In this document: positions 35,413-43,885 of the stretch, piece by piece
Layout: the number at the start of each line of letters is the position of its first letter
How positions within the stretch are numbered: the first letter of the stretch is position 1
Origin: Njordibacter sp028825405
GTDB lineage: Bacteria > Pseudomonadota > Gammaproteobacteria > Pseudomonadales > Balneatricaceae
DNA length: 64,000 nt
NCBI RefSeq assembly: GCF_047730065.1
Contig: NZ_CP159829.1
Location: 1,178,001-1,242,000, forward strand
Direction of reading: 5' to 3'
Notes under the pieces: generated by a model
Databases searched by the model: none
What the model saw: the letters and a program-made list of their open reading frames with translations, nothing else
What the model was told of the DNA's origin: nothing
Position numbers and translations under genes: made by a program

Positions 35413-37743
35413 ATGAAAACCTCAACTTTAACCTCCACCCATTGGGGTACCTATCGGGTAGAAAGTGAAAATGGTGTGCCTTCGGCGTTGCACCCTTTTG
35501 AAGAAGATCCTAACCCATCCCCTATAGGCGATTCAATGCTTGAGACTCTATCTGGTCCGTGCCGGATAGATGGGCCTATGGTGCGACGGGGATTCTTGGA
35601 ACATGGTGTGTTGAGTGATCGATCAACCCGTGGTGCCGATGAATTTGTACAAGTGGGTTGGGATCAAGCATTGGATTTAGTCGCATCTGAGTTGAATAGA
35701 GTGCGAGACACATTCGGTAATACTGCAATTTATGGTGGTTCCTATGGCTGGGCGAGCGCCGGAAGGTTTCATCACGCCCAAAGTCAGCTAAAAAGGTTCA
35801 TGAACTTATTTGGGGGCTGCACGGTCTCTAGAAATACCTACAGCTATGCCTCAGCAGAAGTCATTATGCCTCACGTGGTTGGCCATATGAGCGAATTATT
35901 GCTTGAGCACACATCTTGGCGGTCTATTAAGGAAAGTGGTGCCTTAGTAGTTGCCTTTGGTGGCATGGCTCCCAGAAATGGTCAGGTCAACGCGGGTGGG
36001 ACGGGTCGTCACAGTCAAGCGATAGAGATGCTTGAGGCAAAAAATGCAGGCGTAGAATTTGTCAATATCAGTCCAGATCGATCGGACATGGCACCAGAAC
36101 TGCACGCACAATGGATTTCGATTAATCCTAATACTGATGTTGCTCTGATGCTTGGGCTAGCGCACACTTTAGTTAAAAATAATTGGCATGATACTGATTT
36201 CATTGATCAGTATTGCATTGGTTTTGAACAATTTCTGCCCTATTTAAATGGTGTGGTGGATGGCCAGCCCAAGGATGCGAATTGGGCCTCAAAAATTACG
36301 GGTATCCCCGTGAACACGATTACCACGCTAGCCAGACGCATGAGCCAAATGGCTACTCTAGTGAACAACAGTTGGTCTTTGACTCGTCAACAAAATGCTG
36401 AACATATTTATTGGATGCTGATTGTGTTAACTGCTCTTTTGGGTGGTATTGGCAAGCCTGGATCAGGCTTTGGTCTAGGTTTGGGAGCCGTTGCTGGGGT
36501 GGGTAGTCATCGTTCAAAGGCTCCTTGGGCTGCTTTTCCAGCAGGTAAGAACCCAATAGATAGTTATATACCCGTGGCTAGAGTCGCAGATATGCTTGCA
36601 CAGCCAGGGGGCACTTATCAATATGATGGTAAGACGCGAACTTACCCAGATATTCGTTTAGCTTACTGGGTGGGGGGCAATCCTTTTCATCACCATCAAG
36701 ATCTTAATCGCTTGCGTAAGGTTTGGGAAAAGCTTGAAACTGTGATTGTCCATGAACCCTTTTGGACCCCACTGGCACGTCATGCAGATATCGTTTTACC
36801 AGCAACGGTAGCCCTAGAGCGCAATGATTTAGGGGCCTCTCCAAGAGACGATTATTTAATAGCCATGCGACAAGCGGCTAAGCCCCATGGACTGTCCTGG
36901 AACGATCATAATATTTTTGCAACCCTGGCTGAACGCCTGCCTGCGGCTTCGTCGAGCAATGATAACTTTGCTACCGCCTTTACTGAGGGCAAAGACGAAG
37001 AACAATGGCTGCAAGATATCTATCAAAGAAGTGTGAGCCGTATTAGTGGCAATGGTTTTGAAATGCCTCACTATGAAAACTTTTTAGAGCAGGGCTTTCT
37101 CAAGTTAACAGAGCCTCAAAAACCTCGAGTTTTGCTACAAAATTTTCGAGAAGACCCTTTAAAATATCCCTTAAAAACGCCTTCTGGACGCATTGAAATA
37201 TTTAGTGAGGTGATCGCCAGTTTTGGTCTAGTTGACTTTCCTGGACATCCTCAATGGTGCGCCCCTACAGAATGGCTGGGTGCAGAAGCTGCGAAGGAAC
37301 ATCCATTGCACATGATTACCCACCAACCAGCTCGACGTTGCCATAGCCAACTAGATCATGGTTCCCATAGTCGGGCAGGTAAAATCAATGACCGTGAGCC
37401 TTGTCGAATCAATCCCCAGGACGCTGCGAAGCGGGGTATTAAAGAAGGGAGTATGGTGCGGATCTTTAACCAGAGAGGGTCCTGCATCAGTGCGGCTCAG
37501 TTGGATGCAGGCGTGCGTGAAAATGTGCTGATGATGGCAACTGGCGCATGGTACGACCCTGATTGGAATGGAGACAAAAATTGTTGTAAGCATGGCAATC
37601 CAAATACCTTAACCAAAGACCTACCCACTTCTGAGTTAGCTCAGGGGCCAGGAGCATTAACATGCCTAGTCGAGGTGGAGCTGTTTGTGGGTGTAGCACC
37701 TGACGTCACCGCTTTTGTGCCACCTATAATTAACTCCTTGTAA
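35413..37743 (+). CDS. BisC/TorA-like molybdopterin oxidoreductase
   Basis: 776-residue cytoplasmic enzyme of the DMSO-reductase family that binds a bis-MGD molybdenum cofactor. Features are IYGGSYGWASAGRFHHAQ, the segment SRNTYSYASAE with the likely Ser metal ligand, VIVHEPFWTPLARHADIVLPAT, and the C-terminal MGD-binding HQPARRCHSQLDHG. It has no Tat signal and no N-terminal iron-sulfur motif, as in BisC, which reduces biotin or methionine sulfoxide. No cofactor-chaperone or cytochrome gene is adjacent. Its place right after ehuD is not part of known ectoine pathways, so the substrate is unknown. Confidence 0.85.
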   Translation: MKTSTLTSTHWGTYRVESENGVPSALHPFEEDPNPSPIGDSMLETLSGPCRIDGPMVRRGFLEHGVLSDRSTRGADEFVQVGWDQALDLVASELNRVRDTFGNTAIYGGSYGWASAGRFHHAQSQLKRFMNLFGGCTVSRNTYSYASAEVIMPHVVGHMSELLLEHTSWRSIKESGALVVAFGGMAPRNGQVNAGGTGRHSQAIEMLEAKNAGVEFVNISPDRSDMAPELHAQWISINPNTDVALMLGLAHTLVKNNWHDTDFIDQYCIGFEQFLPYLNGVVDGQPKDANWASKITGIPVNTITTLARRMSQMATLVNNSWSLTRQQNAEHIYWMLIVLTALLGGIGKPGSGFGLGLGAVAGVGSHRSKAPWAAFPAGKNPIDSYIPVARVADMLAQPGGTYQYDGKTRTYPDIRLAYWVGGNPFHHHQDLNRLRKVWEKLETVIVHEPFWTPLARHADIVLPATVALERNDLGASPRDDYLIAMRQAAKPHGLSWNDHNIFATLAERLPAASSSNDNFATAFTEGKDEEQWLQDIYQRSVSRISGNGFEMPHYENFLEQGFLKLTEPQKPRVLLQNFREDPLKYPLKTPSGRIEIFSEVIASFGLVDFPGHPQWCAPTEWLGAEAAKEHPLHMITHQPARRCHSQLDHGSHSRAGKINDREPCRINPQDAAKRGIKEGSMVRIFNQRGSCISAAQLDAGVRENVLMMATGAWYDPDWNGDKNCCKHGNPNTLTKDLPTSELAQGPGALTCLVEVELFVGVAPDVTAFVPPIINSL

Positions 37744-38152
37744 TGTCAAAGCACCAAAAGTTAGGCATAGTTTGTTTGTGTCACAGTTCTGCATAATGGT
37801 GATAAATTTACTCATTAGTGGTTCATATTTGATTAATTTAAATCTCTTGCTTTTGCTAGAATTATCATTCAAGAGGGGTATTAATCATTAGTCTTGGATG
37901 GCTTTATGCGCCAACACAGGCTGCCAATAGATACAGAGAATTTTTATTATTACTGTTGGATTTAAACTTGAATCTGGGAGTAATTGATAAGGTCGTTGAT
38001 AAGGTTGATAAGGTTAATAATAGTTAAAATGGGAGCGTGAAAGGTATGTTGCTGGTGAAGTCTAGAGTTCTGTTAGATTGACTTTTGGCCTATATATAAA
38101 AGCCAAAGCATGTGACAAGATAGGCGACCCTTTTTTTAGCCTACCAACTGTT
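37744..38152. other. 409-bp spacer before the EamA-dpaL-M24 operon
   Basis: No gene is seen. It holds a 6-bp inverted repeat (CTCTTG ... CAAGAG, about 37849-37876) and the TTGATAAGG repeat array at 37984-38022. The open frame that continues to TTG 38078 lacks a ribosome-binding site and is not taken as coding. Confidence 0.5.
37984..38022. repeat. TTGATAAGG tandem repeat
   Basis: Three exact TTGATAAGG copies (37984-37992, 37996-38004, 38005-38013), the first two separated by TCG, and a degenerate fourth (TTAATAATA). It is upstream of the EamA gene of the dpaL operon. Confidence 0.75.
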
Positions 38153-39055
38153 ATGTCCTTAACCTTAAGTCCCACTTATTTACGACTCGTGCCATTAATA
38201 TTTGTATGGGTTTGGAGCACGGGGTTTTTGGTGGCTAAATTTGGTAAAACCAATGCGGAACCTTTTACCCTTTTGAGTTATCGGTTTGCCTTGGTGTTGA
38301 TGGCGCTATGGTTAATTATTAAAGTTGTGGGCTGTCGCTGGCCCACCAACTGGCGTTTGGTAATGCATTGCATGGTGGTAGGCCTGCTTTTGCATGGGCT
38401 TTATTTAGGTGGCATTTTCCAAGCCATTTCTTTGGGTATGCCGGCGGGTCTGAGTGCAATGGTGATTGGTCTGCAACCTTTGACTATGGCGTTGTTTGCA
38501 GGGCTGATGCTGGGCGAGTTTGTGTCTAAACGGCAATGGCTAGGCTTGGTGATGGGTTTAATCGGACTGGGCCTAGTTTTAGCGGAGCAGTTTGCCCTTG
38601 ACACGACCACTATGTTTGAAGGTTTTTCTGGTTGGGCTGTGGTGCTTGTCGTTGCCGCACTGATGGGTATTTCTATAGGTACGTTATATCAAAAGAAATT
38701 TTGCCATGAAGTAGAGTTGTTGAATTCTATTTGGCTACAATATGCAGCGGCGTTGGTGTTGACGTTGCTTGTTGCATTTAATTTTGAAACACGGGTGGTT
38801 AACTGGCAATGGCCGTTTATTGTCAGTTTAGCTTGGCAGGTTTTAGCACTATCAATTGGAGCTGTTTTATTGCTCATGATAATGATACGTCAAGGTGCTG
38901 CTACAAAAGTAGGTAGTTTATTTTATTTAGTGCCACCGACTGTAGCCTTGCAGGCATGGTTTTTATTTGGTGAAGCAATAGGTCTGCAAGGGTTGGTGGG
39001 TATTACCTTAATCGCTGCTGGAGTCGCACAGGCGATGTGGCCGAGTCGCAATTAA
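38153..39055 (+). CDS. EamA/DMT-superfamily transporter (ectoine island)
   Basis: About 300 residues from ATG 38153 with ten predicted helices in two repeats. It opens with LVPLIFVWVWSTGFLVAKFGKTNAEPF, typical of the RhaT/YdcZ-like group, and ends with IGLQGLVGITLIAAGVAQAMW. It begins an apparent operon with dpaL (33 bp downstream) and the M24 peptidase (30 bp further). It may move a pathway intermediate or amino acid; the direction of transport is unknown. Confidence 0.85.
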   Translation: MSLTLSPTYLRLVPLIFVWVWSTGFLVAKFGKTNAEPFTLLSYRFALVLMALWLIIKVVGCRWPTNWRLVMHCMVVGLLLHGLYLGGIFQAISLGMPAGLSAMVIGLQPLTMALFAGLMLGEFVSKRQWLGLVMGLIGLGLVLAEQFALDTTTMFEGFSGWAVVLVVAALMGISIGTLYQKKFCHEVELLNSIWLQYAAALVLTLLVAFNFETRVVNWQWPFIVSLAWQVLALSIGAVLLLMIMIRQGAATKVGSLFYLVPPTVALQAWFLFGEAIGLQGLVGITLIAAGVAQAMWPSRN

Positions 39056-39088
39056 TTATTTTACAGCATATATTTTGGAGTTGTTTAC

Positions 39089-40288
39089 ATGACATCATCA
39101 ACTGCGACTTTTCCAGGTCGGATAGATTACTTTCATAATGCAAAAGCTGATGCAAAGCTTGCCTATGGAACCAAGCGTCAAGAGATGCTAAGTGTGTCTA
39201 AAGGTAAGCATGCTTTAGACACAATTTCCAGTTGGCCCAAGTATCAAGTGACTGACTTGTACGAACTCAAGGCTATGGCTGAACAGGCCAACATAGCCCA
39301 GATTTATTATAAAGACGAAAGTAAACGATTTGATCTGAAGAGCTTCAAAGCTTTAGGTGGTGCCTATGCGGTCACGCGTTTTCTCCAACAACACTTAGAA
39401 GAGCTTAATGGCGAACAACCGACTATGGCACAGTTGCTGTCGGGGCAATATAAAAAACAATTAAAAGACGTCGTGGTCAGTTGTGCTACGGATGGCAACC
39501 ACGGTCGCTCGGTCGCCTGGGGTTCACAAATGTTTGGTTGCCAATGTATTATTTATATTCATCGTGATGTGTCTGCTGGCCGCCAAACTGCCATGGAAGC
39601 TTATGCGGCCAAAGTGATTCGGATTACTGGAAATTATGATGAGTCTGTGCGCCAAGCAGCCGTTGATGCAGAACTTCATGGGCGGGTGATTATTTCAGAC
39701 ACCAGCTACGAGGGTTATACAGAAGTGCCAGCCAATGTGGCCTTAGGTTACACGGTAATGTTGTCGGAAACTGTTGAACAACTCAATGGTGTCATTCCAA
39801 CCCATGTTTTTATTCAAGCCGGGGTAGGTGGTTTAGCCGCCGCGGTCTGTGGTTATTTCTGGGACTTATGGGCAGAGCAAAGGCCTCGCTTTGTGGTTGT
39901 AGAGCCAGAAGCCGCAAATTGTTTACAAGAAAGTGCTAAAGCTGGCAAGCTGCAAGCGGTAGAAGGGGACTTAGACACATTAATGGCTGGCCTTGCTTGT
40001 GGTGAGGTGTCTCATATTGCGTGGCACATACTTGACCAAGGCGCTGATGATTTTGTTACCCTAAGTGAAGATGCAGTAGCACCCTGTATGCAGGCCTTGG
40101 AACAGCATAGCCCAAGCATCGAAGCGGGTGAGTCTGCTGTGGCAGGCTTGGCTGCATGCTTAATAGGGGCACAAAATACCCAGTGGCGGGCTGATTTAGG
40201 CCTTAACGAGCACAGTAAGGTATTGGTACTAGGTACCGAAGGTGCGACGGACCCTGAACTTTATCAACAATTGGTATTTGGTGGGTAA
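39089..40288 (+). CDS. dpaL: Diaminopropionate ammonia-lyase-like PLP enzyme
   Basis: 399-residue fold-type II PLP enzyme matching YgeX/DpaL in length (E. coli 398) and motifs. YKDESKRFDLKSFKALGGAYA carries the PLP lysine K87, and VVSCATDGNHGRSVAWGSQ, QAGVGGLAAAVCGYF and VLVLGTEGATDPELY complete the pattern. DpaL converts 2,3-diaminopropionate to pyruvate and two ammonia by elimination. In hydroxyectoine clusters a related threonine-dehydratase-type enzyme (EutB) is typical, so this protein may act on a hydroxy- or diamino-acid from ectoines (inference). Confidence 0.85.
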   Translation: MTSSTATFPGRIDYFHNAKADAKLAYGTKRQEMLSVSKGKHALDTISSWPKYQVTDLYELKAMAEQANIAQIYYKDESKRFDLKSFKALGGAYAVTRFLQQHLEELNGEQPTMAQLLSGQYKKQLKDVVVSCATDGNHGRSVAWGSQMFGCQCIIYIHRDVSAGRQTAMEAYAAKVIRITGNYDESVRQAAVDAELHGRVIISDTSYEGYTEVPANVALGYTVMLSETVEQLNGVIPTHVFIQAGVGGLAAAVCGYFWDLWAEQRPRFVVVEPEAANCLQESAKAGKLQAVEGDLDTLMAGLACGEVSHIAWHILDQGADDFVTLSEDAVAPCMQALEQHSPSIEAGESAVAGLAACLIGAQNTQWRADLGLNEHSKVLVLGTEGATDPELYQQLVFGG

Positions 40289-40318
40289 AATACGGCTTAG
40301 CAGATCGAGGTAAATAGT

Positions 40319-41512
40319 ATGACTCAATATACATTAACTGAAGCACCTCAACGGCAGTTTATGCTTGCAGAGTTTGAGCAGCGTTTGGCACGAGCGCAAA
40401 CTATGATGAGAGCACTTAAATTAGATGCTGTGCTGCTGACCACTGAAACTAATGTGCGGTATTTTTCAGGTTACTTTACTCAATTTTGGCAAAGTCCAAC
40501 CCGACCTTGGTTTTTAATTCTGCCCTTGACAGGCAAACCGATTGCAGTCATTCCTACTATTGGGGTGGTGGGCATGAGTAATACTTGGGTGGAAGACATC
40601 CGAGCTTGGCCCTCACCATTTCCAGAAGATGACGGTGTCAGTTTGCTCAGCCAAACCTTAGCTGACTTGCCAAAACGATTTGGCCGCTTAGGCATGACCT
40701 TAGGCCGCGAAACTCACCTGCGGATGCCGCAGCAACAAGTGCAGTCTCTGTATGCTTCAAACCACTTCGATTTGGTTGATGTGAGCCGTGAAGTATTGCA
40801 TTTGCGCAGCCTTAAATCGGCTGCAGAAATTAATCGGGTGGCACACATATGTGGTGTCACTTCTAATGCCTTTGCTGAATTACCAAACTTTGCAAGAGTC
40901 GGGATGACTGAACGTGAGGTGGTGGCAGCATTTAGAATGGAGTTGTTACATCAAGGAGCTGACCATTCACCATTTATTGTCTCTTCTTCGGGGCCAGATG
41001 GTTACGACGATATTATTATGGGTCCGACAGATAGACTGGTCGAATCAGGGGATGTATTAATCATTGATACAGGTACTGTATGGCAAGGGTATTTTTGTGA
41101 TTTTGATCGTAACTGGTGCTTTGGTGACTGCTCAGATGAAACAAAATCGGCCTATACGACTGTATATCAAGCTACTAATGCTGGTTTTGAAGCAGCTAAA
41201 CCAGGTAATACTACGAGTGATTTGTATAGAGCAATGTGGCCCATCATGCACGCGGGTGGGGCTTTAGGCAATGATGTGGGACGCTTAGGTCATGGACTGG
41301 GTTCTGACCTGACAGAATGGCCATCTAACACAGCAACGGATGATACTGTGCTAGAAGTGGGCATGATTATGACGCTTGAACCAGGCATGTCCTATTTAAA
41401 TAAGAGTGGTCAGGTAAAGCAAATGGTGCACGAAGAAAATATTGTTATCACCGAAGAGGGCGCCCAATGGTTATCGATTAGGGCGGCCGCAGAACTGCCA
41501 TTATTAGGTTAA
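40319..41512 (+). CDS. M24-family metallopeptidase (Xaa-Pro dipeptidase-like)
   Basis: 397 residues with an N-terminal creatinase/prolidase domain (about 15-165) and a C-terminal pita-bread domain. The five metal ligands are all present: the Asp in LIIDTGTVWQGYFCDFD and its partner Asp, His in RLGHGLG, Glu in MTLEPGM and Glu in VHEENI. It is thus a probable metal-dependent hydrolase, unlike the DoeA paralogue nearby. It is the last gene of the EamA-dpaL operon. A dipeptide, an amidine or an N-acyl diamine are possible substrates. Confidence 0.82.
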   Translation: MTQYTLTEAPQRQFMLAEFEQRLARAQTMMRALKLDAVLLTTETNVRYFSGYFTQFWQSPTRPWFLILPLTGKPIAVIPTIGVVGMSNTWVEDIRAWPSPFPEDDGVSLLSQTLADLPKRFGRLGMTLGRETHLRMPQQQVQSLYASNHFDLVDVSREVLHLRSLKSAAEINRVAHICGVTSNAFAELPNFARVGMTEREVVAAFRMELLHQGADHSPFIVSSSGPDGYDDIIMGPTDRLVESGDVLIIDTGTVWQGYFCDFDRNWCFGDCSDETKSAYTTVYQATNAGFEAAKPGNTTSDLYRAMWPIMHAGGALGNDVGRLGHGLGSDLTEWPSNTATDDTVLEVGMIMTLEPGMSYLNKSGQVKQMVHEENIVITEEGAQWLSIRAAAELPLLG

Positions 41513-41582
41513 CGCTTTAATCTTTAATAGCTCCTCGATCCATGCGTTGGCCAAGTCATTGGTGGGCGCATTTTTTTATTTG

Positions 41583-41690
41583 CATTATGGTGGCGATACT
41601 ATTTAATTAGGGCCAAATTTTGTGAGCGAAAAAGAAGACATTACTAGATTAGTGAATGCCCTAGGCGATGCCATTCAAAGTTTAGCTTGA
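41583..41690 (+). pseudogene. Possible remnant of a class III aminotransferase (C-terminal end)
   Basis: In one frame the DNA reads HYGGDTI, then a TAA at 41604, then LGPNFV and SEKEDITRLVNALGDAIQSL before TGA at 41688-41690. This resembles the last residues of class III aminotransferases (pattern GDTI-L-PPF(I/V)-(S/T)-E-IDxLVxxLxxAL), broken by one stop. The gene body is gone. It lies directly upstream of mmsA, where omega-aminotransferase genes often sit. It could instead be a chance match, since it is only about 36 codons. Confidence 0.45.
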
Positions 41691-41790
41691 CCTCAGGTGA
41701 CTATTTAACCAGTAGTGCTTTTTAGACGGGCAGGGTACTATAGTGGTTAGATCAACAAGCAGTTCTAAATATCGACAGTGAGGAAGCAAA

Positions 41791-43281
41791 ATGCAAGTAG
41801 TAGGACATTTTATTAACGGTGCAATGGTTGCCGATACTCAACGGGTGCAGGACGTTTTTAACCCAGCCACGGGTTTAGTTGAACGCCAAGTTGCTTTAGC
41901 CAGCAAAGCCACGGTTGAAGACGCAATTATTGCCGCAGAAGCAGCTTTTCCGGCGTGGCGTAACACGCCACCCCTTAAACGTGCCCGCGTAATGTTCCGC
42001 TTTAAACAACTTTTGGAAGATAACGCTAACAAAATTTGTGCAGCGCTTACCAATGAACACGGTAAAGTACTAGATGATGCTCACGGAGAACTCATTCGTG
42101 GTATCGAAGTTGTGGAGTACGCCTGTGGAGCGCCTAACTTATTGAAGGGTGAACATAGTAAAAATGTAGGTCCAGCTATTGATAGTTGGTCAGAATTTCA
42201 ACCCTTAGGTGTGGTTGCTGGTATTACCCCGTTTAATTTCCCAGCCATGGTGCCAATGTGGATGTTCCCGATGGCCATAGCCTGTGGTAACACATTCATT
42301 CTAAAGCCATCTGAACGCGACCCCAGTGTAGGCATATTGATTGGTCAACTGTTTAAAGAAGCAGGCTTGCCTGATGGTGTGTTCAATGTGGTCAACGGTG
42401 ACAAAGTTGCAGTGGACACCATACTTGAAGACACTCGTATACAAGCTGTTAGTTTTGTTGGTTCTACCCCCATTGCTGAATATATTTATGCCACAGGTAC
42501 CGCCAATGGCAAACGTGTACAGGCTTTAGGAGGTGCTAAAAACCATGCCATAATCATGCCTGATGCTGACATGGATAATGCAGTAAACGCGCTCATGGGT
42601 GCTGCCTATGGCTCATGTGGTGAACGTTGCATGGCGATCTCTGTGGCTGTTTGTGTGGGTGATGCAGCGGCTGACGAACTAGTCGCCAAGCTTAAACCCC
42701 AAGTAGAAGGTTTAAAAGTTGGCAATGGCACTGATGTGAGCAACGAAATGGGTCCATTGATTACTGCTGCAGCCCAAGAGCGGGTGCGTAGTTTAGTAGG
42801 CAAAGGCGTTGAGCAAGGTGCCGAACTTGTTGTTGATGGACGTGAGTTGGTTGTTGAGGGCTACGAAAACGGATTCTTTGTAGGAGGGTGTTTATTTGAT
42901 AAGGTCACCAAAGACATGGTGGTCTATCAAGAAGAAATTTTTGGCCCCGTATTATGTGTTGTGCGCGTTGATACTATGCAAGAGGCTATGAAACTGATTG
43001 ACGATCATGAGTTTGGTAATGGCACTTGCCTCTTCACTCGTGATGGTGAAGCAGCACGTTATTTCTCTGATAATATCAAAGTGGGTATGGTGGGTATTAA
43101 CGTACCCCTGCCAGTACCAGTGGCCTACCATAGCTTTGGTGGTTGGAAACGTTCTCTGTTTGGTGATCTGGGGGCTCATGGTCCTGATGCCATTCGTTTT
43201 TATACCCGTCGGAAGACTGTAACCCAGCGCTGGCCCTCAAGTGGTGTGCGTGATGGTAAGCAGTTTGCGTTTCCTTCTTAA
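41791..43281 (+). CDS. mmsA: CoA-acylating methylmalonate-semialdehyde dehydrogenase (MmsA)
   Basis: 496-residue aldehyde dehydrogenase of the MmsA type, which oxidises methylmalonate or malonate semialdehyde to propionyl- or acetyl-CoA with CO2 release. GITPFNFPAMVPMWMFPMAI and the active-site segment GSCGERCMAISVAV (catalytic Cys290) are MmsA-specific, distinct from the SSADH-like DoeC of ectoine pathways. A terminator follows. A route through malonate semialdehyde or a branched-chain product is the likely role. The 3-hydroxyisobutyrate dehydrogenase-like gene at 48456 is a natural partner. Confidence 0.9.
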   Translation: MQVVGHFINGAMVADTQRVQDVFNPATGLVERQVALASKATVEDAIIAAEAAFPAWRNTPPLKRARVMFRFKQLLEDNANKICAALTNEHGKVLDDAHGELIRGIEVVEYACGAPNLLKGEHSKNVGPAIDSWSEFQPLGVVAGITPFNFPAMVPMWMFPMAIACGNTFILKPSERDPSVGILIGQLFKEAGLPDGVFNVVNGDKVAVDTILEDTRIQAVSFVGSTPIAEYIYATGTANGKRVQALGGAKNHAIIMPDADMDNAVNALMGAAYGSCGERCMAISVAVCVGDAAADELVAKLKPQVEGLKVGNGTDVSNEMGPLITAAAQERVRSLVGKGVEQGAELVVDGRELVVEGYENGFFVGGCLFDKVTKDMVVYQEEIFGPVLCVVRVDTMQEAMKLIDDHEFGNGTCLFTRDGEAARYFSDNIKVGMVGINVPLPVPVAYHSFGGWKRSLFGDLGAHGPDAIRFYTRRKTVTQRWPSSGVRDGKQFAFPS

Positions 43282-43302
43282 TCTAAGGCATTAAGAAATA
43301 TT

Positions 43303-43332
43303 AAAAAAGCCCAGCATTTGTTGGGCTTTTTT
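43303..43332 (+). terminator. Intrinsic terminator after mmsA
   Basis: An 11-bp stem (AAAAAAGCCCA / TGGGCTTTTTT) with an 8-base loop ends in a T run, 21 bp after the mmsA stop. Confidence 0.85.
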
Positions 43333-43441
43333 GTGACTAAAGTATACTAAACAAGTTTTATTGTGAGTCATGCCTTAAATTTTGTGTGACTTTACTTTAA
43401 CATCACAATCTCATCAATATTACGAGCAGGCGGTTTCAGTC

Positions 43442-43732
43442 ATGGGTTTATTATCGAGTATTAAAGAATTTTTGTTTCAGCCTTCTGAGGGAGGTGGGGA
43501 CGATAAGGGCGCTAAAACGAGTCAACACCATCAACATAACGAATTTAGTATTGAAACACAGCCTCTTAAAGAGGGTGGTAGTTTTCGGGTACAAGGATGG
43601 ATTCGTAAAGACGGCAAAGAACATCATTTTATTCGGGCCGACCAGTCTCATAGTATCGAAGGTGGACACGAATTAAGTTTGTTCAAGGCTAAACAGTGCA
43701 TTGATCAGATGGGAGATACAATGTTTAAATGA
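43442..43732 (+). CDS. HlyU-family protein
   Basis: 96-residue protein matching the short HlyU-type family by pattern: MGLLSSIKEFLF, then LKEGGSFRVQGWIRKDGKEHHFIRADQ and ELSLFKAKQCIDQMGDTMF. The family is annotated as transcriptional activators, but this group has a beta-rich fold and no clear helix-turn-helix, so DNA binding is not certain. ATG 43442 with GGCGG upstream is preferred over the longer frame from 43382. It stands alone between mmsA and the doe operon. Confidence 0.75.
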   Translation: MGLLSSIKEFLFQPSEGGGDDKGAKTSQHHQHNEFSIETQPLKEGGSFRVQGWIRKDGKEHHFIRADQSHSIEGGHELSLFKAKQCIDQMGDTMFK

Positions 43733-43743
43733 TAGGGCCTCAT

Positions 43744-43764
43744 ACACCCCTAAAATAGGGGTGT
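43744..43764. other. Hairpin after the HlyU-family gene
   Basis: A perfect 8-bp stem (ACACCCCT / AGGGGTGT) with loop AAAAT, 11 bp past the stop codon, without a long U-run. It is a likely transcript-end structure on either strand. Confidence 0.5.
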
Positions 43765-43885
43765 TGAATTGCTTCTCTGACCTTTTGGCTACCACTGATG
43801 TTGTGAACAATTTAATAGGCGTTTAGTTGCTGCAATGATTCGCTTTATTGTGTTTTATTTTATTTAAAACGTCCGCTCAAAGTAG

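Noticed and set aside
41791..43281. Assignment of the aldehyde dehydrogenase as DoeC (aspartate-semialdehyde dehydrogenase of ectoine catabolism).
   Set aside because: The GITPFNFPAMVPMWMFP and GERCMAISVAV segments are those of CoA-acylating MmsA, not the SSADH-like DoeC.
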